Source: Gammaproteobacteria bacterium
GTDB lineage: Bacteria > Pseudomonadota > Gammaproteobacteria > Arenicellales > Poriferihabitantaceae
Assembly: GCA_026709505.1 (NCBI GenBank)
Contig: JAPOSW010000072.1
Coordinates: 1-64,000, forward strand
Length of the DNA stretch: 64,000 nt
Reading direction: 5' to 3'
The position numbers and the translations under genes are program-made. This document shows positions 27,452-37,007 of the stretch, one piece after another. The notes beneath the pieces were generated by a model that was not told the origin of the DNA, did not search any database, and was given only the letters and a program-made list of their open reading frames with translations. Within the stretch, counting starts at the first letter, position 1, and every line of letters begins with the position of its first letter.

Positions 27452-27607
27452 TTTCGGAATATTTTCCTTTGTGTGCAATGACCAAACCAGGGTATCAGCC
27501 CGCCGGGCCAAACATGGGGTCGCCAAGAATCATCTCGCTGATTTTTGCTGTTGAAATGGGTTTTTCGTCAAGGATCAGAACGTAAGATTAGGGAATTATA
27601 TACCCGA

Positions 27608-27629
27608 ATTCCACTCTGAAGTGCAACAC
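27608..27629 (+). repeat. Probable IS30 terminal repeat, copy 2 (solo)
   Basis: Identical over 22 bases to 5380-5401 and in the same orientation, but no transposase follows; the next bases belong to another gene's tail. It is best read as the remnant of an IS30 insertion and deletion. Confidence 0.6.
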
Positions 27630-27631
27630 TC

Positions 27632-27666
27632 TGGGCTTGCTGATCGCCGGCATCCCGATGGCCTAA
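27632..27666 (+). pseudogene. 3' tail of a paralogue of the coiled-coil/TM protein
   Basis: The 35 bases match 28176-28210 at 28 positions and encode GLLIAGIPMA-stop against GLLIAGIPAA-stop in the intact gene. The rest of the paralogue is missing; the match begins two bases after the IS30 end. Confidence 0.65.
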
Positions 27667-27701
27667 AAAATACTACCTGCGGGACCTCCGGGTTGCTGCC
27701 T

Positions 27702-27723
27702 CCCCTCCGGGAAACCGGAGGGG
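27702..27723. terminator. Nine-base-pair GAAA-loop hairpin
   Basis: CCCCTCCGG, then GAAA, then CCGGAGGGG: a perfect stem capped by a GNRA tetraloop. It lies about 36 bases after the relic gene stop and could be that gene's old terminator, though no T tract follows. Confidence 0.45.
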
Positions 27724-27976
27724 AAACTTCCTCAATGATTGATCTTGAGAGATCCAGTACCACCGGGTCTTTTCTTTCTGTTCTGCGGCGGATATTGGCA
27801 GCCGATGTACGAGGTAATCAAGATATATTCCGACCACCCCACCGTAAGGAGATCGTATGGATGTTCTTCCGCTGTTTCCATGATTACCGATCATTCCGTA
27901 CAGATTGCCAACATCTCGAGAACTCAATTTGAAATACAGGACTGGAAAAACTGCTCGGCAATCGTTAGGATAGGGC

Positions 27977-28210
27977 ATGAATGAATCCATTAACCGGGGT
28001 CTGGATAACCGGGTCCGGAAAGTTGAAGAACAGAATCACGAACTATCGGAACGGATTTCCGTTCTGGAGGAAAAGATGAATACCTCGTATGAGCGACTTC
28101 GAGCCGACATGGCCAAGCGCGAGAATCGATTGATTATCACGATACTCGGTGGCCTTGCGGTGGCCACCACGGTACTGGGATTGCTGATCGCCGGAATACC
28201 CGCGGCATAA
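27977..28210 (+). CDS. Small coiled-coil protein with C-terminal membrane segment
   Basis: 77 residues. Residues 12-50 are a heptad-like charged coil (RVRKVEEQNHELSERISVLEEKM), then a basic stretch, then a hydrophobic segment IITILGGLAVATTVLGLLIAG ending the protein. It is likely to sit in the membrane with the coil in the cytoplasm. A paralogue tail lies 330 bases upstream. The layout recalls small accessory proteins of unknown function next to mobile DNA. No function can be assigned. Confidence 0.6.
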   Translation: MNESINRGLDNRVRKVEEQNHELSERISVLEEKMNTSYERLRADMAKRENRLIITILGGLAVATTVLGLLIAGIPAA

Positions 28211-28221
28211 GCTCCTATTAC

Positions 28222-28239
28222 CGCCGCCAGCTGGCGGCG
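28222..28239. terminator. GC-rich perfect palindrome after the small membrane protein
   Basis: CGCCGCCAGCTGGCGGCG, 18 bases, starts 11 bases after the stop codon at 28210. As RNA it forms a seven-base-pair stem with an AGCT loop. No T tract, so terminator activity is only likely. Confidence 0.45.
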
Positions 28240-28467
28240 CAACCAGACTACTTCTGATATTTGCTAACGTCCGGATATTGGGTTGTCTCGGGTCTCGATC
28301 GAGGGGCTGGTGATTCCAACCTCTGATCATAACGCGTTTTCCAAAGGCGAAATGATGTCAGGATTGAAATTTTGTTTGGGGGGTAGATAAGATCTGATTG
28401 TGATTACCGATAATTGCCCTTATAGTTAATGACATGGCAGTCAGCCGCCGCCCCGGAGTACCGCAAA

Positions 28468-28878
28468 ATGTCCCAAGACCTCCAAGCCGTATTGACTGCA
28501 CTCTCAAACTGGACCGGCAATCGCGGCTTAACCGACTCGGTCATGACCGATTATCTGCAAGAGCGCTTTGGCAATGGCAAGAGCGTCACCAGCCTGAAAC
28601 TGGCCGTTGCCATGCTGACGCTCGGCAATGCCGTTGACGGTGCGATCATAGCGCTTGCCTTCATGGCTGGGCTGTTTTCACCGCTTAGCCCCTTACCCAT
28701 AAGACAGTTATGCAGAAAGTACACAGGAATATTCCGCATGGTTTATTTCGCCGCAATTCAGCACAATGCAGGTAGCACACCCGGTCATGGCGAACTTTCA
28801 TTCTGGCTATGCCAAGTCAGATATGCAATTCCGTTTGCGATGATGCAATACGGCATATTCAAAAAACCTGAAGCATAG
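28468..28878 (+). CDS. Hypothetical protein, possibly chimeric
   Basis: 136 residues from an ATG preceded by GGAG. The first half (MSQDLQAVLTALSNWTGNRG, DYLQERFGNGKSVTSLKLAV) looks like a soluble helical protein, then a hydrophobic piece AVDGAIIALAFMAGLF; the second half has less regular composition and may be a fused remnant. I do not recognise it. It is followed by a stem-loop and the liu operon promoter. Confidence 0.35.
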   Translation: MSQDLQAVLTALSNWTGNRGLTDSVMTDYLQERFGNGKSVTSLKLAVAMLTLGNAVDGAIIALAFMAGLFSPLSPLPIRQLCRKYTGIFRMVYFAAIQHNAGSTPGHGELSFWLCQVRYAIPFAMMQYGIFKKPEA

Positions 28879-28889
28879 ACTTCAACTAC

Positions 28890-28918
28890 CCGTTCTCGCT
28901 GCCAATAGCGAGAAACGG
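28890..28918. terminator. Stem-loop between hypothetical gene and liu operon
   Basis: CCGTTCTCGCT pairs with AGCGAGAAACGG with one bulged A and a six-base loop. It starts 12 bases after the stop at 28878 and could end that transcript. No T tract is visible. Confidence 0.45.
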
Positions 28919-28977
28919 AATGCGGCTGGATAAAATGTAAACGCTAAATTATCGGCAACCCGGTTATTGAAATATCT

Positions 28978-28997
28978 TTACGTTTACGTTAACGTAA
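28978..28997. promoter_or_regulatory. Palindromic operator, possible LiuR-type (MerR family) site
   Basis: The 20 bases TTACGTTTACGTTAACGTAA match their reverse complement at 18 positions, and the last 14 (TTACGTTAACGTAA) form a perfect palindrome, 40 bases before the isovaleryl-CoA dehydrogenase start. It would sit between a -35-like TTTACG (28977) and a -10-like TATCCA (29002) with a long spacer of 19 bases, as in MerR-family promoters. Liu operons of proteobacteria are known to be controlled by the MerR-type LiuR. No liuR gene is in the window. Confidence 0.55.
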
Positions 28998-29036
28998 GGG
29001 TTATCCAGCGACGAATCGAGAATATCGAGACAATCC

Positions 29037-30197
29037 ATGTATCCAAATTCACTAAATTACCATCTCGGAGACGATATTGACCTGCTCAGAGACACTGTGT
29101 GGAGCTTTGCCGAGCAGGAAATACTGCCCATCGCCGATCAAGTCGACAAGTCCAATGAATTCCCGATCGATCTCTGGAAGAAATTCGGCGAACTGGGACT
29201 TCTTGGAATCACCGTACCCGAAGATTCCGGAGGTGCCGGCATGGGATACCTGGCTCATATCGTTGCCATGGAAGAAATAAGCCGGGCATCCGCCTCCATC
29301 GGACTGAGCTATGGCGCCCATTCGAACCTGTGCGTCAACCAGATCAGTCGCAATGGAACCCCCGAGCAAATCGAGAAGTACCTGCCCAAGCTGATCTCCG
29401 GTCAACACATTGGAGCATTGGCCATGTCAGAGCCGGGATCCGGTTCAGACATTGTTGGCTTGAAAATGCACGCCGAGAAAAAAGGCGATGTCTATGTGCT
29501 GAATGGCACGAAAATGTGGATCACTAACGGACCCGATGCCGATATTGTCGTGATATACGCGAAAACCGACAGGGATGCCGGCTCAAAGGGCATTTCAACA
29601 TTTATCGTGGAGCGTGAGTTCGGTTTTCGCTCGGGGATAAAACTCGACAAGCTCGGAATGCGTGGCTCCAATACCGGGGAATTGATTTTTGAAAACGTCG
29701 AAGTACCCCGTGAAAACCTGCTAGGCAGGGAAAACCATGGGGTAGGCGTATTGATGAGCGGGCTTGATTATGAACGCGTGGTCCTGTCAGGCGGACCTCT
29801 TGGCATAATGCAGAGATGCATGGATATCGTCGTTCCGTATGTCCATGAACGCAAGCAGTTTGGCGAGCCCATCGGCACTTTCCAGCTGATGCAGGGAAAG
29901 CTTGCAGACATGTATTCCACCATGAACGCCTGCCGCGCCTACGGGTATGCGGTGGCCAATGCCTGTGATCGTGGTGGCACCACTCGAAAGGATTCGGCAG
30001 GAGCAATTCTCTACTGCGCAGAAAAGGCAACCTGGATGGCTCTTGAAGCGATCCAGGCGCTCGGGGGCAACGGTTATATAAACGACTATCCAACCGGCCG
30101 ATTATTGAGAGACGCCAAACTGTATGAGATCGGCGCCGGAACATCCGAGATTCGGCGCATGCTCATTGGCCGGGAAATTTTCGAGGAAAGCGCATGA
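29037..30197 (+). CDS. liuA: Isovaleryl-CoA dehydrogenase
   Basis: 386 residues of the acyl-CoA dehydrogenase family. FAD-binding segments are [18 protein letters not shown] and [18 protein letters not shown]; the C-terminus has [23 protein letters not shown] and [17 protein letters not shown]. The catalytic Glu lies in [15 protein letters not shown], the position peculiar to isovaleryl-CoA dehydrogenases and not that of other family members, which gives the specificity. It converts isovaleryl-CoA to 3-methylcrotonyl-CoA, passing electrons to ETF. First gene of the operon and overlaps the thiolase by ATGA. Confidence 0.93.
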   Translation: MYPNSLNYHLGDDIDLLRDTVWSFAEQEILPIADQVDKSNEFPIDLWKKFGELGLLGITVPEDSGGAGMGYLAHIVAMEEISRASASIGLSYGAHSNLCVNQISRNGTPEQIEKYLPKLISGQHIGALAMSEPGSGSDIVGLKMHAEKKGDVYVLNGTKMWITNGPDADIVVIYAKTDRDAGSKGISTFIVEREFGFRSGIKLDKLGMRGSNTGELIFENVEVPRENLLGRENHGVGVLMSGLDYERVVLSGGPLGIMQRCMDIVVPYVHERKQFGEPIGTFQLMQGKLADMYSTMNACRAYGYAVANACDRGGTTRKDSAGAILYCAEKATWMALEAIQALGGNGYINDYPTGRLLRDAKLYEIGAGTSEIRRMLIGREIFEESA

Positions 30198-31384
30198 ATT
30201 CAAGCTCCGATCCTGTCGTGATTGTCTCTGCTGCCCGGACTCCCATGGGAAGTTTTCAGGGCTGTTTCAGCAACCTCAGTGCAAGCGAACTGGGCTCAGC
30301 TGCCATAAGCGCAGCCCTTGAGCGAACCGGTCTTGCCAGTGACCGGATTGAAGAAGTCATCATGGGCAACGTGTTAATGGCAGGACAGGGCCAGGCCCCT
30401 GCCCGCCAGTCTGCTCTTGGCGGAGGGCTGGCTCTTTCCACAAACTGCACAACCATCAACAAGATGTGCGGATCGGGCATGAAAGCGGTAATGCTGGCAC
30501 ACGACCTATTGATTGCGAAAACCAGCCGCATCATGATAGCCGGGGGCATGGAAAGCATGACCAATGCACCCTACCTGCTGCCGAAAGCCCGATCAGGTCA
30601 TCGCATGGGACATGGCCAGGTGGTCGATTCCATGTTCCATGACGGGCTTGAAGATGCTTACCAGAGAGGCCAATTAATGGGCAGCTTTGCCGAGCTCTGT
30701 GCTGACAAGTATGCCTTTACCCGTGAACAGCAGGATGAATTTGCGATTCGATCTCTGAAACGTGCCCGTGCAGCCAGTGACTCCGGAGACTTCGATCGGG
30801 AGATTGCTCCTGTAACTGTACGTACCCGAAACGATGAAATTGCCATCAGTAAAGATGAGCAGCCGTTCAGCGCAAATATCGAGAAAATACCGCATCTAAA
30901 GCCGGCGTTCCGTAAAGGCGGTACCGTCACGCCTGCCAACTCAAGCTCGATTTCGGATGGAGCAGCGGCTCTGGTTCTCATGCTCGAGTCAACAGCAGTT
31001 GCTGAAAACCTTGCCCCTCTGGCCAGAATCGCTGGGCATGCCACTCATGCGCACGAACCGTCATGGTTTACTACAGCACCATCCGAGTCAATCAGGAAAG
31101 TCCTGAAGCAAACCGGCTTGACGGTCCAGGATGTGGATTTGCATGAGGTCAATGAAGCGTTTGCAGTAGTCACCATGTCGGCAATGCGGGATCTTGACAT
31201 ATCTCCCGATAGAATGAATGTTCGTGGGGGGGCCTGTGCCTTGGGGCACCCAATTGGCGCATCGGGGGCTCGCATACTGACGACCCTGATTTCTGCCATG
31301 CATGATCGCTCCTCGAAGACAGGCGTGGCTTCACTGTGCATCGGAGGCGGCGAAGCAACAGCCATGGTTCTTGAACGCTACTAG
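30194..31384 (+). CDS. Acetyl-CoA C-acetyltransferase (thiolase)
   Basis: 396 residues of thiolase type II. The nucleophile lies in [12 protein letters not shown] near residue 91, [10 protein letters not shown] supplies the His, and [16 protein letters not shown] carries the second catalytic Cys/His. In this operon it most likely splits acetoacetyl-CoA, made after activation of acetoacetate from the HMG-CoA lyase reaction, into two acetyl-CoA. It overlaps liuA by four bases and is followed eight bases later by the carboxylase beta gene. An acetoacetate-activating enzyme is not seen in the window. Confidence 0.9.
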   Translation: MNSSSDPVVIVSAARTPMGSFQGCFSNLSASELGSAAISAALERTGLASDRIEEVIMGNVLMAGQGQAPARQSALGGGLALSTNCTTINKMCGSGMKAVMLAHDLLIAKTSRIMIAGGMESMTNAPYLLPKARSGHRMGHGQVVDSMFHDGLEDAYQRGQLMGSFAELCADKYAFTREQQDEFAIRSLKRARAASDSGDFDREIAPVTVRTRNDEIAISKDEQPFSANIEKIPHLKPAFRKGGTVTPANSSSISDGAAALVLMLESTAVAENLAPLARIAGHATHAHEPSWFTTAPSESIRKVLKQTGLTVQDVDLHEVNEAFAVVTMSAMRDLDISPDRMNVRGGACALGHPIGASGARILTTLISAMHDRSSKTGVASLCIGGGEATAMVLERY

Positions 31385-31392
31385 CCGCTATC

Positions 31393-33000
31393 ATGACTAT
31401 TCTGAAAAGCAGCTTGCAGCCCGGAACCCCGGAATACCGCATCAATGCGGAAGCCATGCAGGCCAAGGTCAGTGATTTCCATAGCCAGCTGACGAAAATC
31501 ATGCAGGGAGGCAGCAAGTCCGCACGAGAAAAACATGCGGAACGCGGCAAGCTTCTGGTTCGTGACCGAATCAACAACCTGATTGATCGAGGGACAAGCT
31601 TTCTTGAGCTGTCACAGTTTGCAGGCTGGAATATGCATGGTGGAGAAGTCGCCGCTGGCGGAATTATTACTGGCATTGGTCGAGTCTCGGGACTCGAATG
31701 CGTAATTGTTGCCAACGATGCGACCGTCAAGGGCGGTACTTATTTTCCGATTACGGTCAAGAAACATCTGCGGGCACAGGAGATCGCCCTGCAAAACCAC
31801 CTGCCCTGCATCTATCTGGTTGACTCTGGCGGCGCCTTTCTGCCATTGCAGGATGAAGTGTTTCCGGACCGGGACCACTTTGGACGAATTTTCTACAACC
31901 AGGCGAACCTGTCTGCGGCCGGCATTCCTCAAGTAGCTGTGACCATGGGCAGCTGCACAGCCGGAGGTGCCTACATACCAGCCATGTGTGACGAGAGCAT
32001 TATCGTGCGTGATCAGGGCACAATCTTTTTGGGGGGTCCACCACTGGTCAAGGCAGCAACCGGCGAAGAGGTCACCGCAGAGGAACTCGGGGGAGCCCAG
32101 GTCCACGGCACGGTATCGGGCGTAGTCGACCATATCGCGGAAAACGATCAGCATGCCCTGAAAACTGCCCGTTCCATCATCGCCAGCCTGAATCGGGGGA
32201 AAACAGTTGACCTGACTATGGTAACGCCCGTCGAGCCAGCTTACCCTTCACATGAACTCCTTGGCATCGTGCCTGAAGACTCGCGCAAGCCTTTCGATAT
32301 CCGGGAAGTGATCGCACGTATTGTTGATGCCAGCAACTTTGAGGAATTCAAGGAAAGCTATGGCCCCACTCTGGTTTGTGGCTTTGCCCGACTACATGGA
32401 TACCCGATCGGCATTATTGCCAGTAATGGCATCTTGTTTTCGGAATCCGCACTCAAAGGGACTCACTTTGTCGAACTCTGCTGTCAGAGAAAAATACCTC
32501 TAGTCTTTCTTCAGAACATCACCGGATTCATGGTTGGCAAAAAATATGAATCCCGGGGAATCGCCAAGGATGGAGCAAAAATGGTAACCGCGGTGTCTTG
32601 CGCCATGGTTCCAAAATTCACCGTTGTGATCGGAGGCAGCTTCGGTGCAGGAAATTATGCGATGTGTGGACGCGCATTTGGCGCCCGCTTCCTCTGGATG
32701 TGGCCCAATGCACGAATCTCGGTTATGGGTGGGGAACAGGCTTCCAATGTTCTGGCACAAATACGAATGGACGTAAAGCAATCCAGAGGGGAATCCTGGT
32801 CCGAAAAAGAACAGGAAGAATTCAAAAAACCGATTCGGGAGCAGTATGAAACCCAGGGCCATCCCTATTATGCGAGTGCAAGATTATGGGACGACGGCAT
32901 TATTGACCCACGCGATACCCGCCAAGTGCTCGGTTTGGGCATCTCAGCTTCGCTGAATGCCCCAATCCCGGATACTCGGTTCGGAATCTTCAGAATGTAG
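31393..33000 (+). CDS. liuB: 3-Methylcrotonyl-CoA carboxylase beta subunit
   Basis: 535 residues, the length of MccB. Carboxyltransferase motifs include [19 protein letters not shown]-like [33 protein letters not shown] and [37 protein letters not shown], the last typical of methylcrotonyl-CoA rather than propionyl-CoA carboxylases. It transfers the carboxyl group from biotin to 3-methylcrotonyl-CoA, forming 3-methylglutaconyl-CoA. In most liu operons a liuC hydratase gene follows; here the alpha subunit follows directly. Confidence 0.93.
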   Translation: MTILKSSLQPGTPEYRINAEAMQAKVSDFHSQLTKIMQGGSKSAREKHAERGKLLVRDRINNLIDRGTSFLELSQFAGWNMHGGEVAAGGIITGIGRVSGLECVIVANDATVKGGTYFPITVKKHLRAQEIALQNHLPCIYLVDSGGAFLPLQDEVFPDRDHFGRIFYNQANLSAAGIPQVAVTMGSCTAGGAYIPAMCDESIIVRDQGTIFLGGPPLVKAATGEEVTAEELGGAQVHGTVSGVVDHIAENDQHALKTARSIIASLNRGKTVDLTMVTPVEPAYPSHELLGIVPEDSRKPFDIREVIARIVDASNFEEFKESYGPTLVCGFARLHGYPIGIIASNGILFSESALKGTHFVELCCQRKIPLVFLQNITGFMVGKKYESRGIAKDGAKMVTAVSCAMVPKFTVVIGGSFGAGNYAMCGRAFGARFLWMWPNARISVMGGEQASNVLAQIRMDVKQSRGESWSEKEQEEFKKPIREQYETQGHPYYASARLWDDGIIDPRDTRQVLGLGISASLNAPIPDTRFGIFRM

Positions 33001-33008
33001 GTTGAGCC

Positions 33009-35006
33009 TTGTTTAAGAAAATACTGATTGCAAACCGTGGCGAAATAGCATGTCGTATCGCACGAACGGCCAGCCGACTCGGAATTGATACCGTAGCGGT
33101 TTGCTCGGACCCTGACCGAGAAGCGCCATTCACTGGGGCTTGCGATGTCACCATCCCAATTGGGGGTGCAACACCGATGGAAAGCTATCTGGATATTGGC
33201 AATATTCTTGAAGCAGCCGAACAATCCGGGGCGGAAGCCATTCACCCCGGTTATGGCTTCTTGTCCGAAAATGCGGAATTTGCAGAACGGTGCAAGGCAG
33301 CTGGGCTGGTATTTATCGGACCGGAACCCGAAGCAATCCGGATTATGGGACTGAAAGACAGCGCACGCACTGCTGCAATCAACTCTGGCGTACCGGTATT
33401 GCCGGGGTATGATGGCGAGGATCAAGGCCCTGATGCGCTGCTGAGCGAGGCGGAGAAAACCGGCTATCCAGTCTTGATCAAGGCTGCTGCAGGCGGCGGC
33501 GGCAAAGGCATGCGTGTTGTCGCTGCTCCAGATGAATTCCTGCCGTCGTTGGAGTCGGTAAAGCGTGAAAGTCTGTCTGCATTTGGAAATGACAGCGTGC
33601 TTGTCGAAAAATACTTTCCATCGTCTCGCCACATTGAAATCCAGGTGTTCGCGGACAGCCATGGCAACACTGTTCATTTGTTTGAGCGCGACTGCTCCAT
33701 GCAGAGACGCTATCAGAAGGTGGTCGAAGAATCTCCCGCCCCCCTTTTAACAGACACGCTGCGCGGCAAAATGACTGCGGCAGCAGTCGAATGCGCAAAG
33801 GCGATTGGCTATGTCGGTGCTGGCACTATCGAGTTTCTGGTCGATTCTGGTCAATTTTATTTTCTGGAAATGAATACTCGACTGCAGGTTGAGCACCCGG
33901 TCACGGAGATGGTCACCGGTCAGGACCTGGTTGAGTGGCAGCTCAAGATTGCATGCGGAGAGCCACTTCCCTGCAAACAGGAAGATATCAAGCAGAATGG
34001 CCATGCCATGGAAGTCAGGGTCTATGCTGAGAATCCGGACCGAGGGTTTCTGCCGGCAACCGGCACTATTCTCGATATCTCGCATCCTGAAATCAATATT
34101 AGTGGACTGGGAAGCATTGCCCGCATCGATACCGGTGTTGTGAAAGGCAGTCAAATTTCCGCCTATTACGATCCCATGATCTCGAAATTGATTACCTGGG
34201 CGGAAGATCGTGAAAAAGCCAGAGAGCAAATGCTTGGCACATTGCACTTTTATCGGATTCTGGGTGTACCAACCAATATCAGCTTTCTGCAATCGACCCT
34301 GAATCAACCCGACTTTATTCAGTCGAGCAATGATACTCAGTATCTCACCCGCAATCTTGAACAGGTTTTATCCGACATCCCAACCAACGACAAAATCCCT
34401 TATTTTGCGTGTACCTGGCTGTTTCTCCAGGACCTCAACGCGCAACGGGTCAAACAGGACACACAAAACGACCATCACACACCCTGGCTGGCCATTCAGC
34501 CTCTGCGCACTGAATCCACCCGCGAATACAGTTTCGAATACGCCATTGATGCAGAACCCCGGGCTATGGAGTTTACCTATAACCAAGGGCGATTTGAATT
34601 CGAAGACGGATTAAGGATGGATGCTGAAGTCACAAGCCTTCACGAAATGTCGGTAACGATTCGGGGCGAACAAACCACATTGAACGTGGCTCATAGCGAT
34701 AATACGGTTTTTCTGCATGTCAATGGACAGCACCATCGGCTTGATATACTGAATATTGATCATGCAGGGCATGACCGGCTTGATGCATCAGGCACCATAT
34801 TCTCGCCGATGCCGGGCATGGTGATCGAAGTTCGGGTCGAGCCCGGTCAATCTGTGTCCAAGGGCGATCGCCTGCTCTGTATTGAAGCCATGAAAATGGA
34901 ACATGACATTTTGGCGCCGAGCTCCGGAATGGTGAAATCCATTCACTGCAAATCCGGTGATTCGGTGACCGAAAATACCTCACTTGTCATCATCGAATTC
35001 GCATGA
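33009..35006 (+). CDS. liuD: 3-Methylcrotonyl-CoA carboxylase alpha subunit (biotin carboxylase/BCCP)
   Basis: 665 residues with a TTG start: the frame begins FKKILIANRGEIACRIART, the canonical biotin carboxylase start, eight bases after the beta stop. The ATP-grasp region has KAAAGGGGKGMRVV and the C-terminal biotinyl domain has CIEAMKMEHDILAP, with the biotinylated Lys near residue 631. It carboxylates biotin with bicarbonate and ATP. Its stop overlaps the HMG-CoA lyase start by ATGA. Strong identification. Confidence 0.93.
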   Translation: MFKKILIANRGEIACRIARTASRLGIDTVAVCSDPDREAPFTGACDVTIPIGGATPMESYLDIGNILEAAEQSGAEAIHPGYGFLSENAEFAERCKAAGLVFIGPEPEAIRIMGLKDSARTAAINSGVPVLPGYDGEDQGPDALLSEAEKTGYPVLIKAAAGGGGKGMRVVAAPDEFLPSLESVKRESLSAFGNDSVLVEKYFPSSRHIEIQVFADSHGNTVHLFERDCSMQRRYQKVVEESPAPLLTDTLRGKMTAAAVECAKAIGYVGAGTIEFLVDSGQFYFLEMNTRLQVEHPVTEMVTGQDLVEWQLKIACGEPLPCKQEDIKQNGHAMEVRVYAENPDRGFLPATGTILDISHPEINISGLGSIARIDTGVVKGSQISAYYDPMISKLITWAEDREKAREQMLGTLHFYRILGVPTNISFLQSTLNQPDFIQSSNDTQYLTRNLEQVLSDIPTNDKIPYFACTWLFLQDLNAQRVKQDTQNDHHTPWLAIQPLRTESTREYSFEYAIDAEPRAMEFTYNQGRFEFEDGLRMDAEVTSLHEMSVTIRGEQTTLNVAHSDNTVFLHVNGQHHRLDILNIDHAGHDRLDASGTIFSPMPGMVIEVRVEPGQSVSKGDRLLCIEAMKMEHDILAPSSGMVKSIHCKSGDSVTENTSLVIIEFA

Positions 35007-35911
35007 TTCCGAAGTCAGTCAACATTGTCGAAGTCGGGCCGCGAGACGGGTTGCAGAATGAATCGAGGGTTCTTCCTGTCCGAGAACGCATCAGACTGAT
35101 TGAAAACCTAGCCGAGGCTGGCCTGAAGCAAATCGAAGCCGGCAGCTTTGTTCGCCCTGACCTTCTTCCCCAAGTGTCAGAGACAGATCAGGTGCTTGCC
35201 GGTCTGAACCTGAATGCGGGAATTGGGTATCCGGTATTGGTTCCCAATATGCGCGGGCTTGATAATGCCTTGTCTGCCGGCGCAAGGGAAATTGCCGTTT
35301 TTGCCGCCGCATCGGAAACATTCAGCCAGAAAAACATCAATTGCAGCATCAGCGATAGCATCCAGCGCTTCACCGAGATCGCAAAAAAAGCGATTGATGA
35401 GGGACTCAAGGTGCGCGGATACATTTCCTGTGTACTGGGCTGTCCCTATTCGGGCGCCATGCCCCCCGAAAAGGTCCTGCATGTTGCGAGCTGCCTGCAA
35501 GGCATTGGGTGTTATGAAATTTCTCTGGGGGACACTATAGGAGTTGGTACACCGGTTGCCACCCAAGAATTGATTGATACAGTCAGTCGAGATATTCCAG
35601 TCGACCGGCTGGCCGTGCATTTTCATGATACTTACGGGCAAGCACTGGCTAATATTCTAGTTTCCCTTCAAGCAGGAATCAGTGTTGTTGATTCCTCCGT
35701 AGCGGGGCTTGGCGGGTGTCCTTACGCGAGAGGAGCTAGCGGTAATGTAGCTACAGAGGATGTAGTTTACATGCTTGATGGCATGGGTATTCACCATGGC
35801 ATTGATCTGAACATGCTCATCGCCACCGGGCAAGCCATTTGCGACTTGCTTGATCGTCCGGTCATGTCCAAGGTAAGCCTTGCTAGATTGCCCATTGAGT
35901 GCGAGGGATAA
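35003..35911 (+). CDS. liuE: Hydroxymethylglutaryl-CoA lyase
   Basis: 302 residues. The N-terminal EVGPRDGLQNES metal/substrate motif, SLGDTIGVGTP, VHFHDTYGQALAN and the catalytic-cysteine loop VAGLGGCPYARGASGNVATEDVVYML are all present. It cleaves HMG-CoA to acetyl-CoA and acetoacetate, the last step of leucine degradation. Four-base overlap with the alpha subunit gene indicates coupling. (The liuE symbol follows the liuRABCDE nomenclature.). Confidence 0.94.
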   Translation: MIPKSVNIVEVGPRDGLQNESRVLPVRERIRLIENLAEAGLKQIEAGSFVRPDLLPQVSETDQVLAGLNLNAGIGYPVLVPNMRGLDNALSAGAREIAVFAAASETFSQKNINCSISDSIQRFTEIAKKAIDEGLKVRGYISCVLGCPYSGAMPPEKVLHVASCLQGIGCYEISLGDTIGVGTPVATQELIDTVSRDIPVDRLAVHFHDTYGQALANILVSLQAGISVVDSSVAGLGGCPYARGASGNVATEDVVYMLDGMGIHHGIDLNMLIATGQAICDLLDRPVMSKVSLARLPIECEG

Positions 35912-35912
35912 C

Positions 35913-36584
35913 ATGAAACAGGTATTGGGATTTGATGTTTACGGAACATTGATTGATACGCATGGAGTGATCAGCCTTCTCGAGACCATGATCGGAGATT
36001 CTGCTGCTCGTTTTTCGATTGCCTGGCGAGAAAAACAGCTGGAATACACATTCCGGCGGGGTCTGATGCAGTGCTATCGGGAATTTTCGGCATGCACGCG
36101 GCATGCCTTGCAGCATACTGCAGAATCCCTGGGACATTCATTCACTGAGGATCAGTTTCAAACCCTGATTGCCGCATATCAAGCACTGCCTGCATTTCCG
36201 GATGCCGTTCCCGGACTCGAAAAACTAAAGGATACTGGCTGTGAAATGCATGCATTTTCCAACGGACAACGAGAAGCGGTTGACCAAGTGCTGGAAAATG
36301 CCGGAATTCGCAGCTATTTTGGTGAAACTGTGAGTGTTGATGACGTAAAAACCTTTAAGCCCTCGCCCAAAACCTATCGTTATTTCATGGAATTTACAGC
36401 AAGCAGCCCAGACAATGCCTGGCTGATATCCAGTAACGGGTTTGACATTATTGGTGCTTCAGCCATGAACATGAAAACACTCTGGATTCATCGAAACAAG
36501 CAAATCGTATTGGACCCATGGGAATTCAAGCCAACGGCTGTGATCGATTCCCTGGAGCAGATTGTCGAGCATATCGGAGATTGA
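35913..36584 (+). CDS. HAD-family hydrolase, haloacid dehalogenase type II-like
   Basis: 223 residues. The nucleophile motif is GFDVYGTLIDTHG at residues 6-18, motif II is AFSNGQREAVDQVLENAG, motif III is FKPSPKTYRYF and motif IV is LISSNGFDIIGASAMNM, in the order of L-2-haloacid dehalogenases. ATG at 35913 follows the HMG-CoA lyase stop by one base and GAGGG precedes it. In this operon a dehalogenase role is not obvious; many members are phosphatases. Substrate unknown. Confidence 0.82.
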   Translation: MKQVLGFDVYGTLIDTHGVISLLETMIGDSAARFSIAWREKQLEYTFRRGLMQCYREFSACTRHALQHTAESLGHSFTEDQFQTLIAAYQALPAFPDAVPGLEKLKDTGCEMHAFSNGQREAVDQVLENAGIRSYFGETVSVDDVKTFKPSPKTYRYFMEFTASSPDNAWLISSNGFDIIGASAMNMKTLWIHRNKQIVLDPWEFKPTAVIDSLEQIVEHIGD

Positions 36585-36587
36585 CAG

Positions 36588-37007
36588 ATGGAATTTACCC
36601 CTGAATTCATCAATAACCGAGACAAGAATAATCTGCCGGGACAACTTGGCATTGATGCTGTCGAAATCGGGGAGTCGTATGCCGTTCTTGAAATGCCCAT
36701 TAAAACCACTCATCTGAACATTCTGAGATCTGTTCATGGGGGGAGTGTTGTGGCTCTGGCTGACACGACTGCCGGATACGCAACCTATGCAAATCTTCCA
36801 GAGGAAGCCGAAGCATTCACCACACTGGAACTCAAGTGCAACTTTATTCGAGGTGTTGGAGAGGGAACATTGCAATGTCGAGCTGATTGTGTCCACAAGG
36901 GTAAAAAGACTCAAGTCTGGGATGCAACCGTGTTTGAAAAGACCACCGGACAAAAGATTGCCATGTTTCGCTGTACCCAGTTCATTCTCTATCCGAGAAA
37001 AAAATGA
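36588..37007 (+). CDS. PaaI-type hotdog thioesterase, second copy
   Basis: 139 residues. The hotdog helix and loop LRSVHGGSVVALADTTAGYATY, then TTLELKCNFIRGVGEGTLQC, mark the PaaI family. It starts three bases after the HAD gene and overlaps the DUF2889 gene by ATGA. It may release CoA from dead-end or inhibitory acyl-CoAs of the branched-chain pathway; inference from context. Only distantly similar to the thioesterase at 27.1 kb. Confidence 0.84.
   Translation: MEFTPEFINNRDKNNLPGQLGIDAVEIGESYAVLEMPIKTTHLNILRSVHGGSVVALADTTAGYATYANLPEEAEAFTTLELKCNFIRGVGEGTLQCRADCVHKGKKTQVWDATVFEKTTGQKIAMFRCTQFILYPRKK

Larger units (their letters stand above)
27452..27976. other. Accessory intergenic region with IS end and gene relics
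   Basis: About 525 bases without an intact gene. It holds a copy of the IS30 terminal sequence (27608-27629), directly followed by the last 35 bases of a gene related to the one at 27977-28210, and a strong hairpin at 27702-27723. The open frames crossing it have no protein-like character. Confidence 0.6.

Noticed and set aside
27621-27932. 103-residue plus-strand frame
   Set aside because: Crosses an IS end, a gene relic and a hairpin; composition is not protein-like.
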